Shown here piece after piece: positions 18,201 to 26,327 of a stretch of 64,000 bases of DNA. The translations under genes were made by a program, and so were the position numbers. Below the pieces are notes generated by a model, which saw only the letters and a program-made list of their open reading frames with translations, searched no databases and was not told the origin of the DNA. Positions within the stretch are counted from its first letter, which is position 1; every line of letters begins with the position of its first letter. The stretch is taken from assembly GCA_963775505.1 (NCBI GenBank), contig CAVZIL010000007.1:124001-188000 (forward strand). Direction: 5' to 3'. The stretch comes from JAIBJN01 sp963775505 (GTDB lineage: Bacteria; Actinomycetota; Thermoleophilia; Gaiellales; Gaiellaceae).

Positions 18201-19154
18201 CACATCACCGGCGTCCCGGCCTCGGAGGCCCTCGGAAGGAGCGTTCCCGAGGTGCTGCAACGGGAGCTCTCGACCAACGGGACCGAAGGGGTCGTGGAGC
18301 GCCACGTGGCGATCCGGCGGGGCGGCGACGAGGTCTGGCTCGCGCTCAGCGAGGCGGTCATGCTCGATTTGGCCGGCGCCGTCGCCTGGCGGATCTTCGC
18401 GTTCCGGGACGTCTCGAGCGAGCGCGGCGTCGAGCAGATGAAGTCGGACTTCGTGTCCGCGGTCTCGCACGAGCTGCGAACGCCGCTGACGTCGATCTAC
18501 GGCTTCGCGGAGACCCTCCAGCGCAGCGACGTCGACTTCACCGACGTCGAGCGCGAGACCTTCCTGCGCCACATCGCCGCCGAGTCCGAGCGCCTCATCC
18601 GCATCGTCGACGATCTGCTCAGCGTCGCCCGTCTCGAGGCGGGGACGCTCGAGGTCGCCCGCGAGCCGACGGATCTCGGCGACGCCCTGCGGGATGCCGT
18701 CGCCGCGGCGCAGGGGCGCGAGGAGGGACGCCATCGGTTCTCCGTCCGGGTCGAGCCGGCCGAGCTCGCCGTCCGGGCCGACCGGGAGAAATTGGGACAG
18801 GTGCTGGCCAACCTCCTCGACAACGCGGTCAGGTACTCGCCCGAAGGCGGGACGATCATCGTCAGCGCCCGTGGGCGCGCACAAGCGGCCGAGGTCACCG
18901 TGGCGGACGAGGGCATCGGGATCTCCGAGCCCGACCGGCAACGGGTCTTCGCCAAGTTCTTCCGCTCGGAGCGAGCTCCGGCCGGGCAGGGAACCGGGCT
19001 CGGGCTCTTCCTCGTCCGCGGCCTCGTCACGGCCATGGGCGGCCGAATCTGGCTCGAGTCCGAGGAAGGCCAAGGCTCTCGCTTTACCTTCGAGCTTCCG
19101 CTGGACGGCGAGGAACCGGTCGAGACGGCTCCGGTCGAGGCGGCGGCGACATGA
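15239..19154 (+). CDS. Membrane-anchored multi-GAF/PAS sensor histidine kinase (apparent frameshift)
   Basis: About 1304 residues once a frameshift near 16389-16403 is bridged (reading moves +1; DEIADPGLGDA continues as RDALRDLGTAATL). Three N-terminal membrane helices (to about residue 90) precede a coiled linker, then about five GAF-like domains, a PAS domain (GIVAVDRDDRIVLWN), a HisKA domain with phospho-acceptor His in FVSAVSHELRTPLTSIYG, and an ATPase domain with N, G1 and G2 boxes (LLDNAVRYSPEGG, DEGIGIS, GTGLGLFL). Both parts are otherwise intact, so an extra base in the sequence is more likely than gene decay. The stop overlaps the response-regulator start by ATGA. Signal unknown; many GAFs suggest redox, gas or small-ligand sensing. 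Confidence 0.85.
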
Positions 19155-19588
19155 CCCGGGTGCTCGTCATCGACGACGAGGCGCCGATCCGGCTGCTCTG
19201 CCGGGTCAACCTCGAGGCGGAGGGAATGGGCGTCAGCGAGGCCGGCGACGGGCCCGGCGGGCTGCGCCTGGCCCGCGCCCAGCGGCCCGACGTCATCCTC
19301 CTGGACGTCATGATGCCGGGGCTCGACGGCTGGCGGGTCGCAGAGATGCTCCTCGACGATCCGATCACCCGGGACATCCCGATCGTCTTCCTCACGGCCC
19401 GGGCGGACGTGCGCGACCGCGCCCGCGGGATCGACCTGGGCGGCCTCGAGTACATCACCAAGCCGTTCAACCCGGTCGAGCTCGCCGCTCTCGTCCGTCG
19501 CGTGCTCGTCGCCGTCGAGCGGGGCGAGCGCGAGCGCCTGCGCAGCGACAAGGTCGCCCAGCTCCGGGAGCTCTTCGAGGGCGTCTAA
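19151..19588 (+). CDS. Response regulator, receiver domain only
   Basis: Single-domain CheY-like receiver (145 aa), cognate partner of the upstream kinase by ATGA overlap. The acidic pocket is seen in VLVIDDEAP, the phospho-acceptor Asp in VILLDVMMPG and the conserved Lys in YITKPFNP. A short helical tail (RRVLVAVERGERERLRSDKV) carries no recognisable output domain, so it probably works through protein contacts or a phosphorelay. Confidence 0.92.
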   Translation: MTRVLVIDDEAPIRLLCRVNLEAEGMGVSEAGDGPGGLRLARAQRPDVILLDVMMPGLDGWRVAEMLLDDPITRDIPIVFLTARADVRDRARGIDLGGLEYITKPFNPVELAALVRRVLVAVERGERERLRSDKVAQLRELFEGV

Positions 19589-19598
19589 ACGTCCAGCG

Positions 19599-20033
19599 CT
19601 AGCGGAAGCGCGCGACGGCCATCTCGACGCAGCCGTAGCTCCGCCACGGTCCCCGCCTCCAGCCGGTGCCGACAGAGCGGAAGCCCGGGCGCAGGAGCAT
19701 CGCCCGATGCCCCGGGCTTCGAAGCCACATCCGCACGGCCCGCCACGGACCGAAGTCGTCGCACGTGCCCCAAGCGAGCACCTCGCCCATCCCGGACCGC
19801 AAGCTTCCGTGGTGGAACGAGTCGCGGCGCATCAGGTGGCGCGACCACCCGCTCGCGCCTTCTCCGAGCCAGGAGGAGTAGCGGAGCTGGCGCAGCCCGT
19901 GCGCGGCGCGGGCCTCGTTGATCCGCTTGATCAGCCGCTCCTCCATCGCGCTCGGCGCGGCCTGCGCCGGCGCGGCGAGCACGAAGGCGGCGACGCACGA
20001 AATCAGCGCAAGTGTTCTCAGGTGTCCCGGCAT
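19599..20033 (-). CDS. Secreted CAP (SCP/PR-1) domain protein
   Basis: Exported protein (144 aa). The ATG chosen opens directly into a signal peptide (LALISCVAAFVLAAPAQA); an upstream TTG at 20102 would add 23 residues that fit poorly. The CAP fold shows RINEARAAHGLRQLRYSSWL, then SFHHGSL and WLRSPGHRAMLL. Function of bacterial CAP proteins is generally unclear. It converges on the response regulator (10-bp gap). Confidence 0.85.
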   Translation of the reverse strand: MPGHLRTLALISCVAAFVLAAPAQAAPSAMEERLIKRINEARAAHGLRQLRYSSWLGEGASGWSRHLMRRDSFHHGSLRSGMGEVLAWGTCDDFGPWRAVRMWLRSPGHRAMLLRPGFRSVGTGWRRGPWRSYGCVEMAVARFR

Positions 20034-20114
20034 GCGGCGCAGACTGCCGGACCCTTGTCGGCATCCCGTTCGCAAAGCGTTAGGGTTGTCTGAAGGCGGC
20101 AATCCCAGGAGCCC

Positions 20115-21155
20115 TCACGCGCGAGGGCGAGAGATTGCCACATCCTCCTGCATTTTGCGAGGATCCTCGTGCTCGACGGCACGATCGTCGCTGCGCGACG
20201 TCTGCGCGAGGATCACTCCAATGAGGACGATCAGCCCACCGGCGATCTGCACGGCGGCGAGCTCCTCGCCCAGCCAGACCCAGGCGACGACGGCCGCGAG
20301 GACGGGCTCGAGCATGGCGACGATCGTCACGCGGGTGGCGGGCACGTGGTGGAGGGCGCTGACGAGGAGGATGAAGGGAACGACCGTGCCCAGCACGACG
20401 ATGTAGGCGAGCAGGAGCCAGACCGGTGCGGTGGCGTCCTCGAAACGGCCGAGCAGCGAGACGCTCTCGCCCGCGATCTCGGTGGGAAAGCTCCACCAGG
20501 GCTGGACGACCGCCCAGAAGAGCGCCGCGAAGGTGAAGCCCCAGGCGAGCAGCGAGTAGACATCGCGTCCGCGCTCGAGCGCGCCCTCCGCCATCAGCAC
20601 GTAGGCGGCGTAGGCCAGCGCCGCGCCGAGGCATGCGAGGACGCCGAGCCCGTCGAGGGACGACCCGCCTCCCCAGAGCTCGACCACGAGCGAGAGCCCG
20701 AGGAGGCTGAGCGCGATGGCCAGCCAGAGCCGCTGCCGAACCGGCTCGTGGACGTAGAAGCGCGCCCAGAGCGCGACGAACACCGGGGCCAGGTACTGGA
20801 TGACCAGCGCGATCCCGATGTCGAGCCGCTGGATGCCGACGAAGTAGAAGAGCTGGACGAAGGCGAGCCCCAGGATCCCGAACACCGCGAGAAAGGCCAG
20901 CTCACGCTTCGTGGTCCGGAGCGCGGCGGGCCGCAGGATCGCCACCGCGGCCACGAGAATCAACGCGGCGCCAGTCGCCCGGACCTCTGCCAGCCGGAGC
21001 GAGGACAGCCCCGCCGAGTCGAGGACGACCTTCGCGATGACCGCGTTCAGCGACCAGAGGACGACCGCGGACCAGACGAGCGCGTAGCCGAGTGCCGGGC
21101 GTGGAGCCGGTCGCTTCGACTCGAGGGCGGGCGGCGCGAAAGGTGCGTCGGCCAC
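20115..21155 (-). CDS. EamA/DMT-family transporter
   Basis: Inner-membrane protein (346 aa, GTG start) with ten predicted helices in two EamA repeats (LGYALVWSAVVLWSLNAVIA; second repeat from LDGLGVLACLGAALAYAAYV). A charged cytoplasmic tail of about 30 residues follows the last helix. Substrate unknown. It is divergent from a second EamA gene (81-bp gap), and the two share only the fold. Confidence 0.88.
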   Translation of the reverse strand: MADAPFAPPALESKRPAPRPALGYALVWSAVVLWSLNAVIAKVVLDSAGLSSLRLAEVRATGAALILVAAVAILRPAALRTTKRELAFLAVFGILGLAFVQLFYFVGIQRLDIGIALVIQYLAPVFVALWARFYVHEPVRQRLWLAIALSLLGLSLVVELWGGGSSLDGLGVLACLGAALAYAAYVLMAEGALERGRDVYSLLAWGFTFAALFWAVVQPWWSFPTEIAGESVSLLGRFEDATAPVWLLLAYIVVLGTVVPFILLVSALHHVPATRVTIVAMLEPVLAAVVAWVWLGEELAAVQIAGGLIVLIGVILAQTSRSDDRAVEHEDPRKMQEDVAISRPRA

Positions 21156-21236
21156 GGAGCGCGGACGATAGCGACCGCTGCCGGGGCGCCGGCCGCTTGG
21201 AGCGCCCGACAGGATGACGCTCTAGCGTTCGCGGCG

Positions 21237-22205
21237 ATGGGCTCCCGGCCGGTCCTGATGGCGATGGCGGGCGCGACCTGCATCGCCTTCTCGGCGATCC
21301 TCGTGCGACTCGCCGACGTCCCGCCGTCGACGGCCGCGTTCTACCGCTGCGCCTACGCGCTGCCGCCGCTCGCGCTGCTCGCCTGGTGGGAGCGCCGGCG
21401 CTTTGGCCCGCTCACCCGGCGTGCCCTCTGGCTCTCGCTCGTCGCGGGCATCTTCTTCATGGCCGACCTCGTCTTCTGGCACCACGCGATCGCCGCCGTC
21501 GGCGCCGGCCTCGCGACCGTGCTCGGCAACGTCCAGGTCGTCATCGTCCCGCTGGCCGCCTGGGCGCTCCTCGGCGAGAAGCCCGCCGGCCGGACGCTCG
21601 GCGCCGTCCCGATCGTGCTCTTCGGCGTCGTCCTCATCTCCGGCGTGATCGGCGCCGGAGCGTACGGCTCGAACCCGGCCCTCGGCGTCCTCTTCGGCGT
21701 GCTGACCGCGATCACGTACGCCGGCTTCCTGCTCGTCCTCCGGGCGGGAAGCACCGACCTGCGCCGCCCCGCCGGCCCCCTTTTCTACGCGACGCTCTCG
21801 GCCGCGATCGTGACGTTGCCGGTCGGGGCGGGCCTCGACGAGCTGGAGCTCCGGCCCAGCTGGCCCGAGCATGGCTGGCTCGTCCTGCTCGCCCTCACGT
21901 CCCAGGTGGTGGGCTGGCTCCTGATCGCGGCGGCGCTTCCGCGCCTCCCGGCGGCCCTGACGTCGGTGACGCTCACGCTCCAGCCGGCCCTCTCGGTCGT
22001 CTTCGCGGTGATCCTCCTCGACGAGTCGCCCTCGTCCGTCCAGCTCGCCGGCGTGGCCGTGATCATCGGCGGCGTCGTCCTCGCGACGGCGGGTCGCCGC
22101 CGCGAGCCGTACACTGAGCCGGAGCTGCGGGACGTGGCGCAGCCTGGTAGCGCGCCTGCTTTGGGAGCAGGAGGCCGCCGGTTCGAATCCGGCCGTCCCG
22201 ACTGA
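21237..22205 (+). CDS. EamA/DMT-family transporter reading through tRNA-Pro
   Basis: Ten-helix inner-membrane transporter (322 aa as an open frame). Typical EamA sequence runs from PVLMAMAGATCIAFSAILVR to VAVIIGGVVLATAGRRR. No stop occurs before the downstream tRNA gene: the last 25 or so codons are the tRNA-Pro sequence itself, translated as VAQPGSAPALGAGGRRFESG. The functional protein probably ends near residue 295 and the tail is incidental, unless the transcript is processed. Substrate unknown. Confidence 0.85.
   Translation: MGSRPVLMAMAGATCIAFSAILVRLADVPPSTAAFYRCAYALPPLALLAWWERRRFGPLTRRALWLSLVAGIFFMADLVFWHHAIAAVGAGLATVLGNVQVVIVPLAAWALLGEKPAGRTLGAVPIVLFGVVLISGVIGAGAYGSNPALGVLFGVLTAITYAGFLLVLRAGSTDLRRPAGPLFYATLSAAIVTLPVGAGLDELELRPSWPEHGWLVLLALTSQVVGWLLIAAALPRLPAALTSVTLTLQPALSVVFAVILLDESPSSVQLAGVAVIIGGVVLATAGRRREPYTEPELRDVAQPGSAPALGAGGRRFESGRPD
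22128..22201 (+). tRNA. tRNA-Pro (TGG)
   Basis: Cloverleaf: acceptor arms CGGGACG/CGTCCCG with discriminator A; D arm GCGC-AGCCTGGTA-GCGC; anticodon stem CCTGC/GCAGG with loop TTTGGGA giving anticodon TGG; T arm GCCGGTTCGAATCCGGC. CCA is not encoded. The gene lies inside the 3' end of the preceding EamA reading frame. Confidence 0.96.
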
Positions 22206-22224
22206 AACCGCTGGAACTTCCGCG

Positions 22225-22554
22225 TTGCGCTCGTGCGGTCGCTACGAGACCCTGAGCGAGCCCGTGTCGGCCGACCAGACCCGGATGAATCGCTGCCTGC
22301 TCGACGCCGTTGCCGCAGGTCGGCCTGCCCAGCTCACTCGGACGTACGCGACGATCGAGGGTGATCCGATCACCGAGCATTACCGGGTGGTGGGGCGGGG
22401 CAAGGTCGAGGTGTTCGTCGACTCGACCCAGGACTCCTTCGGGTCGCAGGAGTGGACCCACATGCTGTGTGAGGAGGTCGCCGAGGACGCCGACTTCGTC
22501 TACGGGGTCTCCGAGACCTGCCACGAGATCCCGGTCGACGAGATCGTCGAGTAG
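22225..22554 (+). CDS. Hypothetical protein, possibly N-terminally truncated
   Basis: Open frame of 109 codons beginning 23 nt after tRNA-Pro with a TTG. The N-terminus (RSCGRYETLSE) would look like a lipobox end if a signal peptide existed upstream, but the tRNA occupies that place, so the gene may have lost its 5' end. The body (YRVVGRGKVEVFVDSTQDSF, EWTHMLCEEVAEDADFVYGV) has well-biased codons. Family not recognised. Confidence 0.45.
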   Translation: MRSCGRYETLSEPVSADQTRMNRCLLDAVAAGRPAQLTRTYATIEGDPITEHYRVVGRGKVEVFVDSTQDSFGSQEWTHMLCEEVAEDADFVYGVSETCHEIPVDEIVE

Positions 22555-22647
22555 GCGACGAGCCGCGAGCCGATGGTACGGATAACCGCACCACGCTCGG
22601 GGGCTGGCCGCCTGGTAGGCGCCAGGGCGATCCTCGAAGCTTGCAGC

Positions 22648-23622
22648 ATGTCCGAGCAAGAACTCACCTTCCTCTTCACCGACATCGAGCGGTCGACGGC
22701 ACTCGTCCGCGGCCTGGGTGCCGACTACCGCAAGGTGCTCGAGGAGACCCGGTCGCTTCTCCGCCGCGCCCTCGGCTCGCACCGCGGGCGCGAGGTCGAG
22801 TGTCGCGCCGACGAGTCGTTCTCCATCTTCGAGTCGGCCCATGACGCAGTGGAGGCGGCCGCCGAGGCGCAGCGCGCCCTGCTCGCCACCACGTGGCCCG
22901 GCGGGGCGGCCGTCCGCATCCGCATGGGCGTGCTCACGGGCACCGCGGTGGACTCCGGCCACGGTTACGTCGGCATCGACATCCATCGTGCCGCGCGCCT
23001 GAGCGCCGCCGGTCACGGCGGCCAGATCATCCTTTCGCAGCGGACCGTCGAGGTGACCGGCGCGGATGTGCGCGACCTGGGCTGCTACGAGCTCTCCGAT
23101 CTGCCCGAGCCAGAGCGCCTCTTCCAGCTTGTCGCCGACGGGCTCGAGGTCGACTTCCCGCCTCTGCGCTCGGCGCGCCGCGTCGACGACGACCGGCTGC
23201 GCGTCGTGCTCGCAGACGACTCCATGCTGATCCGCGACGGCATCGCTCGGCTGCTCGAGGAAGCCGGCATGCGAGTCGTCGCGCAGGCAGGCAGCGGGGA
23301 GGAGCTGCTCGAGCAGGTTGCGGCGACGTCGCCTGACGTGGCAGTGGTCGACATCCGCATGCCGCCCTCCGGCAGCGACGAGGGCGTGCGCGCGGCGCAG
23401 GCGATCCGCAGGCTGCATCCCGAGACCGGCGTGCTGCTCCTCTCGCAGGACCTCGTTCCCGCCTATGCGCGAGAGCTCCTGGAGACAAGCGACGGGAGCG
23501 TCGGCTACCTCCTCAAGGACCGTGTCGCCGACATGGTCGAGTTCGCCGACGCGCTGCGCCGGATCGCCGAGGGAGAGATCGTCCTCGACGCCGAGATCGA
23601 CGCGCTCGCCACCGTTCGCTAG
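22648..23622 (+). CDS. Class III nucleotidyl cyclase-like domain fused to a receiver domain
   Basis: Cytoplasmic protein (324 aa). Residues 5-170 are a class III adenylate/guanylate cyclase-like domain; the metal Asp is in FLFTDIERST (Asp12) and a second acidic position in CRADESFSIF (Asp55). Residues about 190-310 are a NarL-type receiver (LRVVLADDSMLIRDGIARLL, VAVVDIRMPP, YLLKD). The LuxR-type helix-turn-helix that normally follows is absent; the protein stops after LDAEIDALATVR. The ATG before SEQELTF was chosen over an upstream ATG at 22573 because it begins the domain. No partner kinase gene is adjacent. Confidence 0.82.
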   Translation: MSEQELTFLFTDIERSTALVRGLGADYRKVLEETRSLLRRALGSHRGREVECRADESFSIFESAHDAVEAAAEAQRALLATTWPGGAAVRIRMGVLTGTAVDSGHGYVGIDIHRAARLSAAGHGGQIILSQRTVEVTGADVRDLGCYELSDLPEPERLFQLVADGLEVDFPPLRSARRVDDDRLRVVLADDSMLIRDGIARLLEEAGMRVVAQAGSGEELLEQVAATSPDVAVVDIRMPPSGSDEGVRAAQAIRRLHPETGVLLLSQDLVPAYARELLETSDGSVGYLLKDRVADMVEFADALRRIAEGEIVLDAEIDALATVR

Positions 23623-23632
23623 TTCCTGGGCG

Positions 23633-23773
23633 CTAGCCGGACGAGGCGGGCTTCAGCGCGCCCACGAGGCGCAGCAGCCGCTCCAGCGTCGCAGCGTCGA
23701 GCTCGCCGCGGTTCTTCGCTAGGGCGGCGACGAGCGCCAGCTGGCTGCGCGTCTGCTCCTGCTCGCTCTTCAT
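23633..23773 (-). CDS. Small helical protein, 46 aa
   Basis: Short ORF starting MKSEQEQTRSQLALVAALAK and ending VGALKPASSG. It sits directly behind the ABC permease gene on the same strand (26 bp after its stop) and could be the last gene of that operon. It is amphipathic and helical in appearance, with no recognised family. Expression uncertain. Confidence 0.42.
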   Translation of the reverse strand: MKSEQEQTRSQLALVAALAKNRGELDAATLERLLRLVGALKPASSG

Positions 23774-23799
23774 GGGACCGTCGCTCTTCGTGGCGCCGG

Positions 23800-24660
23800 T
23801 CAGAGATCCTTCCGCGCGAACGCCTGGAGGGCCGCGCCGCCGACGAGGAGGACCCACGCGAGCGTCCACGGCCAGAGGAAGGGCCCAGCCGCCTGCGCGC
23901 CCCCGAAGGGGCCGAGCGAGATCGCGAGCCCCGTGAGCCCGCGGGAGTCGGCGGTGATCGCGGCGAGGCCGTCCTGGTAGAGCGCTTCGAACGGGAGCAC
24001 CCACGACGCCGTGCGCGCGACGTTCTGGAGCGTCTCCGAGCTGAGCGCCTCGCCGATCTGGCCCAGGAGGCCGGCCACCAGGCCGGCGCCGAAGACCATG
24101 AAGACGGCGATGCCGTTGGCGGTGGACGTGAGGAAGACCGAGCCGAGCAGGGAGAGCGCCGCGATCACTGCGGCCGCCGCGGCGAGCTGGACGGCAGGCT
24201 CGAGGATCCGATCGGGCGTCCAGTCGCCGATCTGCCATGCGATGACGAGCGCGCCCGCGTAGACGAGGATGACGTAGGCCCCGCACACCAAGGCCGCGGC
24301 GGCGAAGCGGCCGGCGAGCAGCGTCGAGCGCCCGATCGGCCGCACGACGAGCGGCTGGAGGAGCCCCCGCTCGGCGTCTCCGCGGACCGTGCTCAGGGTC
24401 AGGAACGCAGCGAGCACGGCGCCGAGGAAGAGGGTGCCGAACATGGAGAGGCCGAACATCGTCGCGCCGATCAGTTCCCGCTCGTCGACGGGGACGAACC
24501 CCTGGTCGCTGTACTGGCGCTCGGCGACGTCGAACGCCTCGTTCGTGCCCAGCGCGAAGAGGCCGAGGAAGACCACCGTCAGGACGAGCACGACGAGGAA
24601 GACGCGTCTCCGCAGGCTCTCCCGCAGCGAGTAGCCGACGACGATCGGGATTCCTCTCAC
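23800..24660 (-). CDS. ABC-2-type transporter permease
   Basis: Inner-membrane subunit (286 aa) with six or seven hydrophobic segments (VFLVVLVLTVVFLGLFALGT, FGTLFLGAVLAAFLTLSTVR, LAAAAAVIAALSLLGSVFL). The motif RGDAERGLLQPLVVRPIGRS between helices is typical of ABC-2 permeases of the NosY/DrrB type. Its start overlaps the stop of the ATPase gene (ATGA), so the two form one exporter. Cargo unknown. Confidence 0.88.
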   Translation of the reverse strand: MRGIPIVVGYSLRESLRRRVFLVVLVLTVVFLGLFALGTNEAFDVAERQYSDQGFVPVDERELIGATMFGLSMFGTLFLGAVLAAFLTLSTVRGDAERGLLQPLVVRPIGRSTLLAGRFAAAALVCGAYVILVYAGALVIAWQIGDWTPDRILEPAVQLAAAAAVIAALSLLGSVFLTSTANGIAVFMVFGAGLVAGLLGQIGEALSSETLQNVARTASWVLPFEALYQDGLAAITADSRGLTGLAISLGPFGGAQAAGPFLWPWTLAWVLLVGGAALQAFARKDL

Positions 24661-25499
24661 TCCGGGACCTCTCCGACGGCCTCGAGGTAGATGTCCTCCA
24701 GACTCGTCTCGAGGACGCGCACGCCGTAGACCTGCGCGCCGGCGGCGACGAGCCCGGCCACGAGCTCCGGCACGTCCTCGCGAGAGACGCCCTCGAAGAG
24801 CCGCGTCGTGCCGTCGACGTCCACCTCGACGCCGCGCGGCCGCGCCAGGTCGGACGGCCGCCCCTCCTCGACGATCTTCCCGCGCGAGAGGATGGCGACC
24901 CGGTCGCAGACGAGCTCGATCTCGCTGAGGAGGTGCGAGTTGAGGAGAACGGCCACGCCGCGGCGCCGCAGCTCCTCGAGGAGGCCGCGCACCGTGCGCC
25001 GGCCGCCCGGGTCGAGCGCGCTCGTCGGCTCGTCGAGGAAGAGGAAGCGGGGCGTGCCGACCAGTGCCTGCGCGATCCCGAGCCGTTGCTGCATGCCCTT
25101 CGACATGGTCTCGATCCGGCGCGTCCGGGCCTCCGTCAGGCCGACGAGCTCGAGTAGCTCCGCTCGCTCAGCCTCGCCGCCGCTGGAGCCGGCGAGCCGC
25201 TGGTGGAGGACGAGGAGCTCGTCCGCGCTCGCCCAGCCCGGGAAGCGGAAGAGCTCCGCGAGGTAGCCCATGACCGCCCGCGCGTCGCGCGAGCCGGCGC
25301 GGGCGCCGCACACCTGTGCCTCGCCCGCGGTCGCTCGGACGAGCCCGCAGCCGATCTTCACGAGCGTCGACTTGCCGGCCCCGTTCGGCCCCAGCAGCCC
25401 GACGAGCTCCCCCTCCTCGACGTCGAGGTCGACCCCGTCGAGGGCCGTCACCGCCCCGTAGCGCTTCGCGAGCCCCCGAGCTGAGAACGCCGCACCCAT
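24657..25499 (-). CDS. ABC transporter ATP-binding protein
   Basis: Cytoplasmic ATPase (280 aa) of the CcmA/DrrA/NatA type, partner of the adjacent permease. Walker A is GPNGAGKST, the signature is SKGMQQRLGIAQAL, Walker B is FLFLDEPTSALDP, and the switch His is in LLNSHLLSEI. A C-terminal domain of about 80 residues matches those of exporter ATPases. The start was chosen at the ATG before AFSARGLAKRYG. It is divergent from the IclR gene, with which it shares a 93-bp promoter region. Confidence 0.93.
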   Translation of the reverse strand: MGAAFSARGLAKRYGAVTALDGVDLDVEEGELVGLLGPNGAGKSTLVKIGCGLVRATAGEAQVCGARAGSRDARAVMGYLAELFRFPGWASADELLVLHQRLAGSSGGEAERAELLELVGLTEARTRRIETMSKGMQQRLGIAQALVGTPRFLFLDEPTSALDPGGRRTVRGLLEELRRRGVAVLLNSHLLSEIELVCDRVAILSRGKIVEEGRPSDLARPRGVEVDVDGTTRLFEGVSREDVPELVAGLVAAGAQVYGVRVLETSLEDIYLEAVGEVPE

Positions 25500-25592
25500 C
25501 GCGCGCGAGTCTACGGCGCACGGCACGTCGCGCTCGGAGGTTCGCGTGCGACGAGTTGCACACACGGCGGAGGCGTTGCAAAATACGCAACG

Positions 25593-26327
25593 ATGCAATC
25601 GGCAGACCGAGCGTTCGCCATCCTCACCGCCTTCGACGACGGGCGACCGGACCTCGGCGTCTCCGAGCTCGCCGCCGAGCTCGGGATGCACAAGAGCACG
25701 GTGTCCCGCCTGCTCGCCGCCCTGGAGCGGCGCGGCCTCGTGCGCCGCGAGGGCGAGCGCTTCGCTCCCGGCCCGGAGCTCGCGCGCCTCGGCACGCTGG
25801 CGATTCGGGGCTTCACCCTTGCGGGAGCGGCCAGGGCGCCGCTCGAGCGCCTGGCCGAGCGGACCGGCGAGACCGTGAACCTCGCCGTCCGCGACGGGAG
25901 CCGCGCGCTGAACGTCCTGCAGGTCGACGCGACGCACTTCGTCGGCGTCACCGACTGGACCGGCCGCGCGGCTCCTCTCCACGCGACCGCGAACGGCAAG
26001 GCGCTGCTCGCCTTCGGCGATGCCGGCGCTACCCCGGGGAGGCTCGTCAGGCTGACGCCGCGGACCATCGTCGACCGCCGGGAGCTGCGGGCGGAGCTCG
26101 AGCGCACCCGCAGGGCCGGGTTCGCAGTCGCCGTCGAGGAGCTCGAACTCGGGCTGCACGCGGTCGCCGCCCCCGTCTTCGACGCGGGCGGTGCCTGCGT
26201 CGCCGCCGTCTCGGTCTCCGGCCCCGCCTACCGGCTGTCCGCGTCGCGGCTACCGGAGGCCGGAGGGCTCTGCGCCGAAACGGCCTCCGAGGTGTCGGCC
26301 CGGCTCGGCTTCCGGAGGGCGGCCTAG
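25593..26327 (+). CDS. IclR-family transcriptional regulator at the head of the Grd-like operon
   Basis: Cytoplasmic regulator (244 aa). An N-terminal winged helix (LGVSELAAELGMHKSTVSRL) is followed by the IclR ligand-binding domain (LHATANGKALLAF, RRAGFAVAVEELELGLHAVA). The next ATG begins immediately after its TAG, and the Grd-like genes follow without promoter-sized gaps, so it probably controls them in response to a small carboxylate or amine. It may also affect the divergent ABC exporter. Confidence 0.9.
   Translation: MQSADRAFAILTAFDDGRPDLGVSELAAELGMHKSTVSRLLAALERRGLVRREGERFAPGPELARLGTLAIRGFTLAGAARAPLERLAERTGETVNLAVRDGSRALNVLQVDATHFVGVTDWTGRAAPLHATANGKALLAFGDAGATPGRLVRLTPRTIVDRRELRAELERTRRAGFAVAVEELELGLHAVAAPVFDAGGACVAAVSVSGPAYRLSASRLPEAGGLCAETASEVSARLGFRRAA

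Noticed and set aside
20169..21236. Long plus-strand extension of the EamA gene
   Set aside because: It is antisense to the divergent EamA gene and low-complexity; the ATG at 21237 fits the family start.
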